DNA of 64,000 bases. It comes from Paenibacillus solanacearum. Its GTDB lineage: Bacteria; Bacillota; Bacilli; Paenibacillales; NBRC-103111. The position numbers and the translations under genes were made by a program. The stretch's first letter is position 1; every line of letters starts with the position of its first letter. The stretch spans positions 124,001 to 188,000 of the forward strand of contig NZ_CAJVAS010000005.1 of assembly GCF_910593845.1 (NCBI RefSeq). The letters run 5' to 3'. This document shows, one piece after another, positions 37,401-44,702 of the stretch. The notes below the pieces were generated by a model that saw only the letters and a list, made by a program, of their open reading frames with translations, was not told the DNA's origin and did no database searches.

Positions 37401-38242
37401 GCCGCGTTGGAGTCGAACAAACTGTTCCGGATCGCGATCGTGCCTGACGCAGGGGTTGCCGACAGCACCGCCATCCCGCCTCCCAGTTGCTTGGAAGCCG
37501 TATTGGAGACAAACGTTGCCTGATCGGCCTCAATATCCAGATCACCTTCCGCATACAGGCCGCCGCCGCGTTCACCCGCCACGTTGGCATTGAAGGTCGT
37601 GCTGGTCAACATCAGCTTGGCCGTCGCCGGCCCGGATACGTACACGCCGCCGCCATAACCGGGATTCGCGGAAGTCGTCGTCATGTTATTGCGAATGACG
37701 GCGTTGGTGAACGTCAGCGTATTGCCCGCACCCAGCTTGACCGCTACGCCGCCGCCCCCGTAACCGGAAGCGTCCGGCGCCGCCTTGCCGCCCTGCAACG
37801 TCAGCGCCTGGAAGGCCGCGTTCACGCCCGGCTGAATCTCAAACAGCCTATGGCTTCCGTCTCCCTCGATGACTGTTGCCGAAGCGTCGCCCGTTGCGTT
37901 GCCATCCGCGCCTGTGAGCGTGATATGGCTCGATATGACAAGCTGCCCCGACGTCAGCTTATACGTCCCGGGCATGATTCGAATCGTATTCGCGCCTCCG
38001 GCCGCATTGCTCTGCTCGATGGCGGTACGCAGCGTGCATTGTCCGGGATTGGAGGGATCAGAGCAGTTCCCTGCCGAATCATCCGTTTTACCTACGGTAA
38101 ACGAAGCCGCCGAAGCTTCGGTTCCGATCCAGATCGAAGCAAACAGCAGCGCCGTCAGCAGCGTTCCGGCTTTGACGGCCCTTCTCGCGGGAGGGTACCT
38201 GTTCTTCCCCAGCCTTCCCGTCTCTCGCTCCACTTCTTCCAT
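31499..38242 (-). CDS. Giant S-layer-anchored beta-helix/Ig-repeat surface protein
   Basis: 2247 aa. Signal peptide (cleavage after EASA near 46), then a CTLRTAIEQSNAAGG segment (the CSLREAI-type motif that opens right-handed beta-helices) and a Gly/Asn-rich beta-helix to about 385. Seven OmpL47-like repeats follow (about 390-1010), each with a Y-S-L-N-x-G-x-x-W-x-x-Y-T signature. Six Ig-like repeats come next (about 1010-1585), four of them near-identical 98-aa units. A linker with cadherin-like sandwich (about 1705-1790) and a Ser/Pro/Asp-rich hinge lead to three C-terminal SLH domains (about 2055-2247) that bind pyruvylated cell-wall polymer. ATG 38242 is preferred, 10 bp after GGTGG. It is the last gene of the tail-collar cluster and is probably an adhesin or surface scaffold. 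Confidence 0.9.
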   Translation of the reverse strand: MEEVERETGRLGKNRYPPARRAVKAGTLLTALLFASIWIGTEASAASFTVGKTDDSAGNCSDPSNPGQCTLRTAIEQSNAAGGANTIRIMPGTYKLTSGQLVISSHITLTGADGNATGDASATVIEGDGSHRLFEIQPGVNAAFQALTLQGGKAAPDASGYGGGGVAVKLGAGNTLTFTNAVIRNNMTTTSANPGYGGGVYVSGPATAKLMLTSTTFNANVAGERGGGLYAEGDLDIEADQATFVSNTASKQLGGGMAVLSATPASGTIAIRNSLFDSNAAQGVSDDGIGGGLYLNAPAIISGTTFKGNTANSDGGGLFLSFFQKVTSLTNVEFLNNTSSSGYGGGLFVQNGNPALTNTTFAGNQGGASSPEFGAVASPVEPFSPAAPMKTSDGAEYKGGEWTAQDVTVAGVDVSLNNGAAWNPGPASFTTEGTHKIVYKQADNTGNAVLQTKSIQIDKTKPTLTADITSDNAAYTDGTWAAKDVTITVSAQDQVTLSGLKSVKYSFNEGAAWSDYSVPLSLTADGTYSLQVQAADQAGNLEEKSYTIKLDKTAPALTVDWKTSDNQPYIPGTWTTLPVTLSAVSSDSGSGLARTQYSLNGGATWTDYTEPVTVSAEGAHDVRIQASDQAGNTVTRNGAVQIDQTAPQTTAVLTKEDNTTYASGEWSKQAVTLNASFMDSGSDLNQKLYSLNEGATWLNYTAPLNFQTDGTHEVWLKGIDNAGLEDTHRVTIQIDTAAPALGAAVETASGTNYPVGTWSTDKVTLTLNPSDAGGSGLAVTQYSLDDGASWTDYTIPVTVTDGVYAVRARTSDHAGNTADGSWSVKVDTVHPSLALGMELEGDRTPYIDNTWASEPVVLKLNASDIGGSGLAVTQYSLNGGTLWTDYTSPVTVTDGVYHVSGKAVDAAGNTTVRNAQINIDRLQPDLSVTMTAAGTPYVSGTWTTNDVTVEAAADSGASVRSTTYSLDGGSTWAEYTGPIDITAEGQTVISFKTVNEAGRQTQKQAMVNISRTAPAIVVTQTPNAVTRLDVNVSVTASAYGKEAGNTITALRYAQGTQSAAYFSGGDGIDLTAGTASFTATDNGTFTVYAKDAAGNEAVQEVTVTQIIRDLPELQLTASPLGLTNRDVTVTVTATVYGTDRGNALTQLKWAEGSRSTSDFAGSGTDLNVDGGVASFTAADNGVYTVYAKDAAGNEAVQEVTVTQIIRDLPELQLTASPSGLTNGDVTVSVTATVYGTDRGNALTLLKWAEGSRGTSDFAGSGTDLNIAGGVASFTATTNGAYTVYAKDTAGNETVQEVTVTQIIRDLPGLQLTVSPSGPTSGNVTVSVTATVYGTDRGNALTQLKWAEGSRSTSDFAGSGTDLSTAGGTASFTVATNGAYTVYAKDAAGNESVQEVTVTQIIRDLPVLQLTASPSGPTSGDVTVTVTATVYGTDRGNVLTQLKWAEGNRDRSYFAGSGAVLNAVGGTASFTATTNGAYTVYAKDAAGSEAVQTIQIANIHRTAPSIELAVAPVGAANEQAKITVTASVYGAGNSVSVIKWAQGSRDTGYFDRAGNDITPAPGEAAAFIVNENGMYTVYVKDALGHASIRTVTVTSIIRPGAGNQPPVAGQVQLNVAADSVGYGTLEGHDPDGDGVTFDVSRQGTRGALEILNVHTGAFKYTPRPGMLGTDTVTYAVYDSLAAVGYGTVQVTIVPKGTPSGPSNRADLVSLHVSAGSLIPAFHPDVYHYSVSVPNEVNATTVTAVVYDSLAALTVNGMKATSGSASPLLPLQSGTNSIAVVVTAADGTTVQAYVVTVYREPQPPGPGDSDSSSPSGSDGETLPAEPPKDDGLTGDWNGTPVEHLGTVTTEIIDGKTVVTATLDTERIEEQLKQSTEPPTLIVRVEGSADRVEAVLNGSILEMLADRQAVLQVQSGLGNYALPLAGLPLDSLMAQLGSQANLSDIVLRIVIAEAPEQLVERIHNRAQEGQYTVVMPPIDFTVEAVYQGRTIEIREFQRMVSREIPIPPEVDASRITTAVVAMADGTVYHVPTSIITREGKSYLRINSLTNSTYAAISHMKTFADLAGHWARLEVNNMASRMIVNGVTDQQFSPDAPVTRAQFTAMIIRALGLSEHAAAESRYRDVLPTDWFEGAVAQAKAYGLIDGYEDGTFRPDRSITRQEALVIIARAMKLAGKPVELTAADPQSILSGFKDSGEVNEWALREAAEAVQSGLVQGSQEGLLPQSQMTRAETAVILYRLLVQSQLIDPQ
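33780..35030 (-). repeat. Tandem 294-bp repeats inside the giant surface gene
   Basis: Four near-identical units of exactly 294 bp (98 codons); equivalent points fall at 34031, 34325, 34619 and 34913. Each encodes an Ig-like unit starting with RDLPxLQLTxSP. High DNA identity implies recent duplication or ongoing recombination, and copy number may vary between strains. Confidence 0.9.
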
Positions 38243-38275
38243 TAATACCATCCCACCTTTCTCCCGACGCAGTCA

Positions 38276-38809
38276 TCACGACCTGGGAGGGAATACCCCT
38301 TGCAAAGCGATGATGAAGGTAAGCCCGAGATAAGGCTGCATGTTGTTGTGCGGCTGACTGCCCCCTGCGGGGAACATCGCATTCGGATGCATCGATACCC
38401 AGTCCTGCGCGCCCGGCGTACCGTACGCTTGCCCGGTCTCCGCTCCCGGCGTATCCGCCCACAGCGTATTTCCAGGCGACTCCGTATTGCCGGCCAACGA
38501 TGCGCCGTACACCTGGTGAGCGTGTCCGGGAATTTCGTTCTGCAGCAAAGTAACCGTACGGGTTCCCGCGGATTGGCCGAGCTCATACGAAGATAAGCCG
38601 GGGCCTTGTCCTTGCCCCAAAGGCACACGGCCCTGCAAATCCGGCAGCGCGAAATTGGACTTGCCGTCTCCTCCGTAATTCGTTCCCAACAAGGAAAACA
38701 GCGCCGTGTTTTGCGACAGCGGAAGAATCTGCCCGTTGCAAAAGGCCCAGCCCTTCGGCGGGAAGTTCCCGGCAAAAATGCGAATTTCTCCTACAAAAGG
38801 ATCTGCCAT
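38276..38809 (-). CDS. Phage tail collar domain protein, copy 1
   Basis: 177-aa protein of the tail-collar/MdpB (microcystin-dependent protein) type. It has the standard opening MADPFVGEIRIFAGNF, PKGWAFCNGQ, YGGDGKSNFALPDLQGRVP and the C-terminal GGSQPHNNMQPYLGL. In phages this domain sits at the tip of tail fibres; in many bacteria, tandem sets of such genes occur without a phage and their role is unsettled. AGGAGG lies 6 bp before ATG 38809. It is followed 33 bp later by the giant SLH protein gene. No phage structural genes are near, so this is not a prophage. Confidence 0.92.
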   Translation of the reverse strand: MADPFVGEIRIFAGNFPPKGWAFCNGQILPLSQNTALFSLLGTNYGGDGKSNFALPDLQGRVPLGQGQGPGLSSYELGQSAGTRTVTLLQNEIPGHAHQVYGASLAGNTESPGNTLWADTPGAETGQAYGTPGAQDWVSMHPNAMFPAGGSQPHNNMQPYLGLTFIIALQGVFPPRS

Positions 38810-38827
38810 TTCATACCTCCTCTCCGG

Positions 38828-39340
38828 CTAAGTTTGAGATGGGAAAATTCCAATAAGCGCAATACAAAAATTAACCGTAACGTAGGGCTGCAGATTTCCG
38901 TGGGGCTGGCTGCCGCCCACTTGACTTATGGCGCTCGAATGAAACGCGCTATCCCCCGGCACTAAAGCGCTCTGGGTGTTGTAAGAGCTGGCGGCGGTCG
39001 TTGCCCATGTCTGTCCCGACACCGTCTTGGCGGCAGCAATGCTGCCGCCAGCTTTCACAGCGTGCGTATGCGCAGGCATTTCGCTGATATTCAGCGTATG
39101 CGCTTCCTCGCCTGCCTTTTCCCCCAAAGATATTCCCTGCCCCCAATGAACGGGCGCCCTGCCGCGCAAATCGGGAAGGGCGAAGTTCGTCCGCCCGTCG
39201 CCGCCATACGTCGAGCCAAGCAAGGAAAACAACGCCTGATTTTGAGCGATCGGCAACAGCTGCCCGCTGCATTGCGCCCATCCCTTCGGGGGGAAGTTAA
39301 AAGAAAACAGCCGGATTTCGGCCAAAAAGGGTTCGGCCAT
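38828..39340 (-). CDS. Phage tail collar domain protein, copy 2
   Basis: 170-aa paralogue with the same opening (EPFLAEIRLFSFNF, PKGWAQCSGQ), the YGGDGRTNFALPDLRGRAP block and the GGSQPHGNLQPYVTVNF ending. The middle differs strongly from the other two copies (GEEAHTLNISEMPAHTHAV), so the three are diverged paralogues, perhaps subunits of one hetero-oligomer. AGGAGG precedes ATG 39340 by 8 bp. It lies 18 bp before copy 1. Confidence 0.92.
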   Translation of the reverse strand: MAEPFLAEIRLFSFNFPPKGWAQCSGQLLPIAQNQALFSLLGSTYGGDGRTNFALPDLRGRAPVHWGQGISLGEKAGEEAHTLNISEMPAHTHAVKAGGSIAAAKTVSGQTWATTAASSYNTQSALVPGDSAFHSSAISQVGGSQPHGNLQPYVTVNFCIALIGIFPSQT

Positions 39341-39382
39341 TCTATGTACCTCCTATTCCGATGCAGCTCATGCCGGCATCTA

Positions 39383-39901
39383 TTACGTTGGAGACGGGTA
39401 TATTCCGTAAAGGCTAATAATGAAATGAATCGTCAAGTAAGGCATCATGTTGTCGTGAGGCTGGCTTCCTCCGCTGGGGGAGACGATGTTCGAGTGCATC
39501 GGCTGCGCCGTTCCCGGGGAATTGCTGAATTGACGAAGCGTCGATTTGGCCCACACCGCATTGTTCGGACGGTTCGTGTTGCCGCGTTTCGTTTGTCCGA
39601 GCATCTGGTGATTGTGGTTGGGGATTTGATTCGTCGTCAGCGTAACCGTCTCGACACCTCCGGTTTGACCGATGGGATATGCGCTCAGTCCGGGACCTTG
39701 TCCCATATGAATCGGAATGCGTCCGCGCAAATCCGGCAGCGCGAACGTCTCCTGGCCATCGCCGCCGTATGTCGTGCCGATCAAATTAAACAAAGTATCG
39801 TTCTGCGAGATACTGAGTATGCTGCCGTCGCAAAACGCCCAGCCGGCCGGGGCAAAGTTCCCGGCAAAGATGCGGATTTCTCCGATATAAGGCTGCGCCA
39901 C
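39383..39901 (-). CDS. Phage tail collar domain protein, copy 3
   Basis: 172-aa paralogue: AQPYIGEIRIFAGNF, PAGWAFCDGS, YGGDGQETFALPDLRGRIP, then NQIPNHNHQML and GGSQPHDNMMPYLTI. The start is GTG 39901 after AAAGGGGG. It comes first of the three in transcription order, directly after the DUF6916-like gene (20-bp gap). The triplet with DUF6916-like and GNAT genes is a recurrent arrangement in bacteria as far as I recall; its function is not established. Confidence 0.92.
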   Translation of the reverse strand: MAQPYIGEIRIFAGNFAPAGWAFCDGSILSISQNDTLFNLIGTTYGGDGQETFALPDLRGRIPIHMGQGPGLSAYPIGQTGGVETVTLTTNQIPNHNHQMLGQTKRGNTNRPNNAVWAKSTLRQFSNSPGTAQPMHSNIVSPSGGSQPHDNMMPYLTIHFIISLYGIYPSPT

Positions 39902-39921
39902 ACGGGTCCCCCTTTCGTCGT

Positions 39922-40221
39922 TTATCGATTGCCTTGGAAAAGATTGAACACGATCTCGTACCGGAACCCGTCCGCTGCCTGGCCGACCGGCACCATGAAC
40001 AATTCGAGCTCCCCAAGCTGCTCATGCACTATCCGGTACGTCTGCTGCGGAAGAAAAACCGCAAGAGGCCCCTGAAGCAGCAGCGAAAACTGCTCCACAT
40101 TCGGCGAAACCGCTTGTTCCGATACGTTAACCAACTGCAGCGTCACTTCCTGATCGCCGAGCGGGATGCGAAACGGCGTGCCTACCGCCTCTCGAAATGC
40201 GGATATAGAATAAGAACTCAT
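39922..40221 (-). CDS. DUF6916-like small protein
   Basis: 99-aa protein (ISAFREAVGTPFRIP, then QQTYRIVHEQLGELELFMVPVG) resembling the DUF6916 family commonly linked to tail-collar genes. Predominantly beta, no signal peptide. GGAGG lies 13 bp before ATG 40221; the frame is open further upstream, but those codons overlap the GNAT gene. The family name is from memory of the genomic context and sequence style. It may help assembly or export of the collar proteins. Confidence 0.7.
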   Translation of the reverse strand: MSSYSISAFREAVGTPFRIPLGDQEVTLQLVNVSEQAVSPNVEQFSLLLQGPLAVFLPQQTYRIVHEQLGELELFMVPVGQAADGFRYEIVFNLFQGNR

Positions 40222-40246
40222 TTGCCGGCTTACGCCTCCCCGATGT

Positions 40247-40717
40247 TTATTGTGTAACGGGATGCCATTGCATGACATCGTACATTTGGCTCGTTTCCGA
40301 AGTACGGAACCCGAGCCGCTCATATAGCCGTCTGGCCGGATTCGTATGCAGCACCTTCAGCTGAATCGGTTTGCCGCAATCCGCTGCTTCCTGCTGCAGC
40401 CTCAGCAGCAGCTTCGTGCCGATTCCGCGGTTCCGGCAAGCGGCCAGCAGCGACAGGTCGACCAGTGCGATCGCATGCGGCTGTTTCACGGTCACGATTC
40501 TGCCGATGGGCTGGCCTGCGTCCCGGACCGTCCGATACTCGGCTTCCGGATACTGCATCCGGTAAGCGCGCCTCTGCATGTCAAACTGCATGGCAAGAAA
40601 AGCCTGGACCTGCCCATCTCCCCAGCCGAAGCGCTGCACCTCCTCGTTGCGGACATCAGCGTACAGCACGCGCAAAAACGATTCATCGGCAGGAACTTCG
40701 GCCGTCAAAACGAGCAC
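40247..40717 (-). CDS. GNAT-family N-acetyltransferase of the tail-collar cluster
   Basis: About 156 aa. The acetyl-CoA signature is RNRGIGTKLLLRLQQEA, followed by NPARRLYERLGF. The start is uncertain: the frame opens at 40759, but that codon has no ribosome binding site. GTG 40717 and TTG 40708 both lie close to a GGGGTGGGGG stretch, and homologues usually begin near PADESFLRVLYA. It is the first gene of the six-gene surface cluster. Its acceptor is unknown; modification of a cluster protein or of a glycan precursor is conceivable. Confidence 0.85.
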   Translation of the reverse strand: MLVLTAEVPADESFLRVLYADVRNEEVQRFGWGDGQVQAFLAMQFDMQRRAYRMQYPEAEYRTVRDAGQPIGRIVTVKQPHAIALVDLSLLAACRNRGIGTKLLLRLQQEAADCGKPIQLKVLHTNPARRLYERLGFRTSETSQMYDVMQWHPVTQ

Positions 40718-40771
40718 TTCCCCCACCCCAAGACCCAGAATGATTGAAACTATATTCACATATACTTTTCT

Positions 40772-40791
40772 ATTATATTACTGTACAGTAA
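40772..40791 (-). promoter_or_regulatory. Promoter -10 box and palindromic operator of the surface cluster
   Basis: On the minus strand TATAAT (40772-40777) is immediately preceded by the perfect 14-bp palindrome TTACTGTACAGTAA (40778-40791), which fills the spacer region between -10 and -35. This is a typical position for a repressor site. The regulator is not in the window. The divergent PhoX-like gene could also be affected. Confidence 0.6.
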
Positions 40792-40875
40792 ATATATCAT
40801 AGTGAAGATATGACTACTTGCAATCATAGATTACGGGAATGCATAGGACTTTAATCCCGCTTCAGGAGGCATAGG

Positions 40876-42555
40876 ATGAACGAGAAGAAAATAATGTCGC
40901 GCCGCTCGTTTTTGGCATACGTCGGCTCGGGAACTGCCGCGCTGCTCGCCGCTTCTTCGGGTCTAAGCCTGTTCAGCGGCAAAGCTCTGGCAGAGGAGGA
41001 GGCAGGCGCGCTGTTTACTTACCCGGAGGATACAGTAGCTGCCGCCAAGGGTCTCATCAAGCCGTCCAGCCAGGACGAGTTGCTGCTTCCTCCCGGATTT
41101 ACATACGATGTGCTTGCGGCTTACGGCGACCCGATCAACGCCAAGGGAGATACCTTCGGTTTCAATAATAGCGGGACAAGCTATCATCCGGCGGGCGACT
41201 CTTCCAGCGACGGGCTGCTTTGGGTCAACCACGAATCGGCCGACGCCTTCTGGGTGCTCGGCGCCGCGCAGAACGGCCATTACAGCGCCGCGCAAATCGA
41301 GAAGCTGCTCTACGCGCAAGGAGGAACCGTGCTCGGCATCTCCCGCAACGCATCGGGAAGCTGGGTCATGAACCCGTCGTCGCCCTATGCCCGCCGCATA
41401 ACCGGCCTTGACGCCTTCGAGCTTGCAGGTCCGGCGCGCGGAGCCAAGGCGGTTCACGGCGCAAGCCGGGTACAGGGCACGTTCGGCAACGGAGCCGGAG
41501 GAACAACGCTTTGGGGGACGCAGCTTTCTTCGGAGAACCAAGCTGCAGATACGGCAAGAGAAGCCGGCCTGCCGCAAACCCACTACGGCTGGGTTATCGA
41601 GGTCGACCCGGCGGATGCCCGTTTCCCGCTGCGCAAACATACGGCATTAGGGCGTTTCCGGCACGGCGCGACCGTCATGAGCCTCGCCAAAGACCGGCGC
41701 GTCGTCGTTTACATGGGCGACAGCGCCGCCTATGCTTGCTTGTACAAATATGTTAGCAAAGGCACATTCGATCCTGCGAAAGGAAAAGCGAACGCCGACC
41801 TGCTGACCGACGGCAAGCTGTACGCTGCGGATGTCGTCCGCGGGCGCTGGATCGAAATTACCGTACAGGCGGTGCGCAGCGCCCTGAACAATCTGCTCTA
41901 CAGCCTGCCATCCTCGCTCGGATACACGCGAGAGGAGTTGCTGGAGCTGTTCCGGGAGGAGGCCGACGTGTACACGTACACGAGCGAAGCGGCGCTTATT
42001 CTCGGCGCGACGCCGACGGATCGCCCGCAAACCGTGCAGACGAGTCCGCAGGCAGGACTGCTGTTCGTCGCCCATACGAATAATACGGACCACGGTAACC
42101 TGCACGGCCAGATCAGCCGATTGCTGGAAAATGGCGGCGACTGCGGCGCGCTCGATTTCAGCTTCGAGACGGTTGCGGCCGGAGGGCTGCAAAGCGGATT
42201 CAGCTCGCCGAGCGGTCTAGTTACCGATCATTTCGGCAATCTGTGGGTTTCCACCGGCATGGCCTCGGATCAGCTGAATCAGGGCGCTTATGCCGAGTTT
42301 CAAAACAACGGCCTATTCGCCGTCATGTCACCGCTATCCGCCAACCGAAAAGTGATGCAATTCGCCTCGGCTCCTTCCGAGGCGGCATTCGCCGGCCCTT
42401 GCTTCACGCCGGATGAGAGAACGATGTTTGTAGCCGTGCAGTACCCGGGAGCAACTGCAAGCGAAAGCTCCCTTCCGGCCAGCACATGGCCCGCCGGGAC
42501 CGGCGGCAAGCTTCCGCGGCCTGCGATCGTAGCCATCCGCGGGTTTTCCTATTAG
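40876..42555 (+). CDS. PhoX-like phosphatase family protein (DUF839), Tat-exported
   Basis: 559 aa. The N-terminus has a twin-arginine signal (SRRSFLAYVG, residues about 8-17) with cleavage after ALA near 39. The mature protein has PhoX/DUF839 blocks: LLWVNHE (about 116), KAVHGASRVQGTFGNGAGG, HYGWVIEVDP, LGRFRHG and GNLWVSTGM. PhoX enzymes are alkaline phosphatases with an iron-calcium cofactor loaded before Tat export. Several members are of unknown activity, so phosphate scavenging is an inference. CAGGAGG precedes ATG 40876. The strong terminator at 42704 ends it. Confidence 0.88.
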   Translation: MNEKKIMSRRSFLAYVGSGTAALLAASSGLSLFSGKALAEEEAGALFTYPEDTVAAAKGLIKPSSQDELLLPPGFTYDVLAAYGDPINAKGDTFGFNNSGTSYHPAGDSSSDGLLWVNHESADAFWVLGAAQNGHYSAAQIEKLLYAQGGTVLGISRNASGSWVMNPSSPYARRITGLDAFELAGPARGAKAVHGASRVQGTFGNGAGGTTLWGTQLSSENQAADTAREAGLPQTHYGWVIEVDPADARFPLRKHTALGRFRHGATVMSLAKDRRVVVYMGDSAAYACLYKYVSKGTFDPAKGKANADLLTDGKLYAADVVRGRWIEITVQAVRSALNNLLYSLPSSLGYTREELLELFREEADVYTYTSEAALILGATPTDRPQTVQTSPQAGLLFVAHTNNTDHGNLHGQISRLLENGGDCGALDFSFETVAAGGLQSGFSSPSGLVTDHFGNLWVSTGMASDQLNQGAYAEFQNNGLFAVMSPLSANRKVMQFASAPSEAAFAGPCFTPDERTMFVAVQYPGATASESSLPASTWPAGTGGKLPRPAIVAIRGFSY

Positions 42556-42703
42556 CCGCTTGATCCAAGCGGCTCCGGCCGCGGCCACGCAGCGAAGAAT
42601 GCGCCCGGGATTCGATCGCACCGGGAAAACAGCCCGCTGGTACCATGCAATGCCGCAAGGAAACAGCGGGCCCGTTCCGCTTCGAATCATCGAGCCCAAT
42701 ACG

Positions 42704-42747
42704 AAGGACCTCAATTTCCACAAGCAGTGGAAATTGAGGTCCTTTTT
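42704..42747 (+). terminator. Rho-independent terminator after the PhoX-like gene
   Basis: Perfect 18-bp stem (AAGGACCTCAATTTCCAC and its complement) with a 5-nt loop, then TTTTT. It may act weakly on the converging sigma factor transcript as well. Confidence 0.92.
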
Positions 42748-42819
42748 GCTAGATTAACGGGATGCTTGAAGCCGAACGAACATCCGAGAGACAGCCCTTG
42801 CCTTCGACAGGTCCTCCCT

Positions 42820-44463
42820 CTACGCTTCGCCGCTCATCCACATGAGGGTCGTCAGCCTCTCCTGCTCCTCCTCCGACGGCAGAGGGAGCAGCTCCTTATG
42901 CACTAAATATTCCATCACGGCGAACACAATCGCAGTTCCGTCGCTGATCGCTTTGGTCACGATATCCTTGCTGGATATATGCGCCGGGGCAAACGATTTC
43001 CATAGCGCGATGAAATCGTCATGCACCTGTTCCAGATCGGCTCTCGCACCGGCCTCCTGAAGCAGCTGTTCCAGAATACCGATAAATGCCGTGTATTGAT
43101 CCGCCTTGAAGAACGGGATCAGGCATGCAAGCGTTTCGTCTTTATACGAAACAAACCCCTTCTTGACCATGCGCGTGATGCGTTCTTTATCATACTCCGA
43201 GTGGGCGGCTCCGGACTCCATCAGCCGTATGACATGATGCATATCGACGATATCCGGCGCATTGAAATCGCGCCACTTCCTCCCGGACCACCACGAGTCC
43301 ATTTGCAGAGCGAAGTACTTGCCCGTACTGCGGCTTTTGATCCCGTTGGACGCATATTGCCGTACACGCTCGTAATCGGGAATCGAGGCTTGATACTCCT
43401 GCTCTTCGTAGCGGATTCTCGCTTGCACCGTATACTTGCCTCCGTCTTTTCTTTCAACCGGCCCGTAGCGCGCGTAATATTCCCGATCTTTGACCCGGTT
43501 ATATTGATAGTTCACGGCGTAAGGAACAAATGCCCACAGCAGAAACGCGTCGCTGCAGCCGCTGCCATGAAAGCCGATGGCCTTCCAGTCGCCCAGCCTG
43601 GCATGGACGGCCTCGTACAGTTTCTCCGCCAGCGCCGGCGCCTTCGCCTTCAAATACGCCGCTTGCGCGATATTGCTGCTCATGTCCCCGATGATGAAAT
43701 CGGTTTGGTATTTATCCTTGCCGATTTTCCGCAGCAATCCGGCGTATTCGAATTTGTGAATGCAATCCTCGACATACGCGCAGGATACGCCCAGAGACCG
43801 TGCAATCTCCTCGATCGTTGCCGGCTGCCGGTAAGCGGCAACGGCAATATTGTGCGAGAGCAGCGACCCAAAATAGTTGCCGGGCTCTCCTCCCGGCCCC
43901 GGGCTTCCGCTGTGGCCTATCCACAGCCGCACAGGCTTCAAACTTAACGTGCTTGTCCCTTGCTCCAAGCTCATCGCCTCCTTCACTTTATTGCGCGCTT
44001 CATAGAGATGCCATTTGACCGTTCCTTGCGGAATATGCAGCTGTTCGGATATCGCCGTCACGCTCCTGTTGTCGTAGTAATACATCACACTGATCGTCCG
44101 ATGAAGCCGATTCAGGAAAGCCATCTCGCGCTTCATTCGATCCAGGATTTCGCGCTGCACATGCTGCTCCTCGGGGCCGGACGCGGCGTCCTCCAGCTGC
44201 AAGCCGTCGATATCGGACGTCTGCCAATGCCGCTTTTCTCTGGAAAGGTAGTTGGACCAGGTGTAGCAGCATATTGTATGTACCCACGCGTCCATGCTCC
44301 CGATCTCGCGTCCCGGCTGGAGCGATTTTAAGAGCGCCAGCATAATGTCCTGGGTCAAATCTTCGGCCTGATGATGATTACCGGTCTTCCGCATCGCAAA
44401 ACCGAATATTTTTTTGGCATACCGTCCGATCTCGGAATCGGTCAAATGATGCATTAGCGTCAT
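42820..44463 (-). CDS. ECF-type RNA polymerase sigma factor with a long C-terminal extension
   Basis: 547 aa, three times the usual ECF length. Region 2 lies at about 10-80 (AEDLTQDIMLALLKSL; WVHTICCYTWSNYL) and region 4 at about 110-165 (SVMYYYDNRSVTAISEQLHIPQG then VKWHLYEAR). The roughly 380-residue extension starts with a winged-helix-like segment (PATIEEIARSLGVSCAYVEDCI) and continues as a mixed domain I do not recognise. No anti-sigma gene is adjacent, so the extension may itself control activity. ATG 44463 follows AAGGGGT by about 8 bp. Its divergent neighbour is an MFS exporter gene. Confidence 0.88.
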   Translation of the reverse strand: MTLMHHLTDSEIGRYAKKIFGFAMRKTGNHHQAEDLTQDIMLALLKSLQPGREIGSMDAWVHTICCYTWSNYLSREKRHWQTSDIDGLQLEDAASGPEEQHVQREILDRMKREMAFLNRLHRTISVMYYYDNRSVTAISEQLHIPQGTVKWHLYEARNKVKEAMSLEQGTSTLSLKPVRLWIGHSGSPGPGGEPGNYFGSLLSHNIAVAAYRQPATIEEIARSLGVSCAYVEDCIHKFEYAGLLRKIGKDKYQTDFIIGDMSSNIAQAAYLKAKAPALAEKLYEAVHARLGDWKAIGFHGSGCSDAFLLWAFVPYAVNYQYNRVKDREYYARYGPVERKDGGKYTVQARIRYEEQEYQASIPDYERVRQYASNGIKSRSTGKYFALQMDSWWSGRKWRDFNAPDIVDMHHVIRLMESGAAHSEYDKERITRMVKKGFVSYKDETLACLIPFFKADQYTAFIGILEQLLQEAGARADLEQVHDDFIALWKSFAPAHISSKDIVTKAISDGTAIVFAVMEYLVHKELLPLPSEEEQERLTTLMWMSGEA

Positions 44464-44634
44464 GGATAAGACCCCTTTTGAAGCGTTCTATTCATTAAAG
44501 TAGGAAATGGAGGTCGCCGGTTGGAGAACAGGCAAATATTTTTCGCATCTTATTCATGATTCGGCCATACGCGATCAATCCAATGATTTCCCAAATATAC
44601 CAAGCGTCTGTTCGCTTGTGAAGCGAAAAAAATG

Positions 44635-44665
44635 TTGCCAGTCGATTGGGATTTTATGCTATAAT
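44635..44665 (+). promoter_or_regulatory. Promoter of the MFS exporter gene
   Basis: Extended -10 TGC-TATAAT (44657-44665) with TTGCCA (44635-44640) at a 19-bp spacing. The 44464-44634 spacer also contains the sigma factor promoter, not resolved by eye. Confidence 0.65.
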
Positions 44666-44702
44666 CTCCAAAACCGCTTAGAGGGAACGGAGGATCATTC
44701 CG

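Noticed and set aside
38276..39901. Prophage suspected from three tail-collar genes
   Set aside because: No capsid, portal, terminase, lysis or integrase genes nearby; the neighbours are DUF6916-like, GNAT and an SLH protein.
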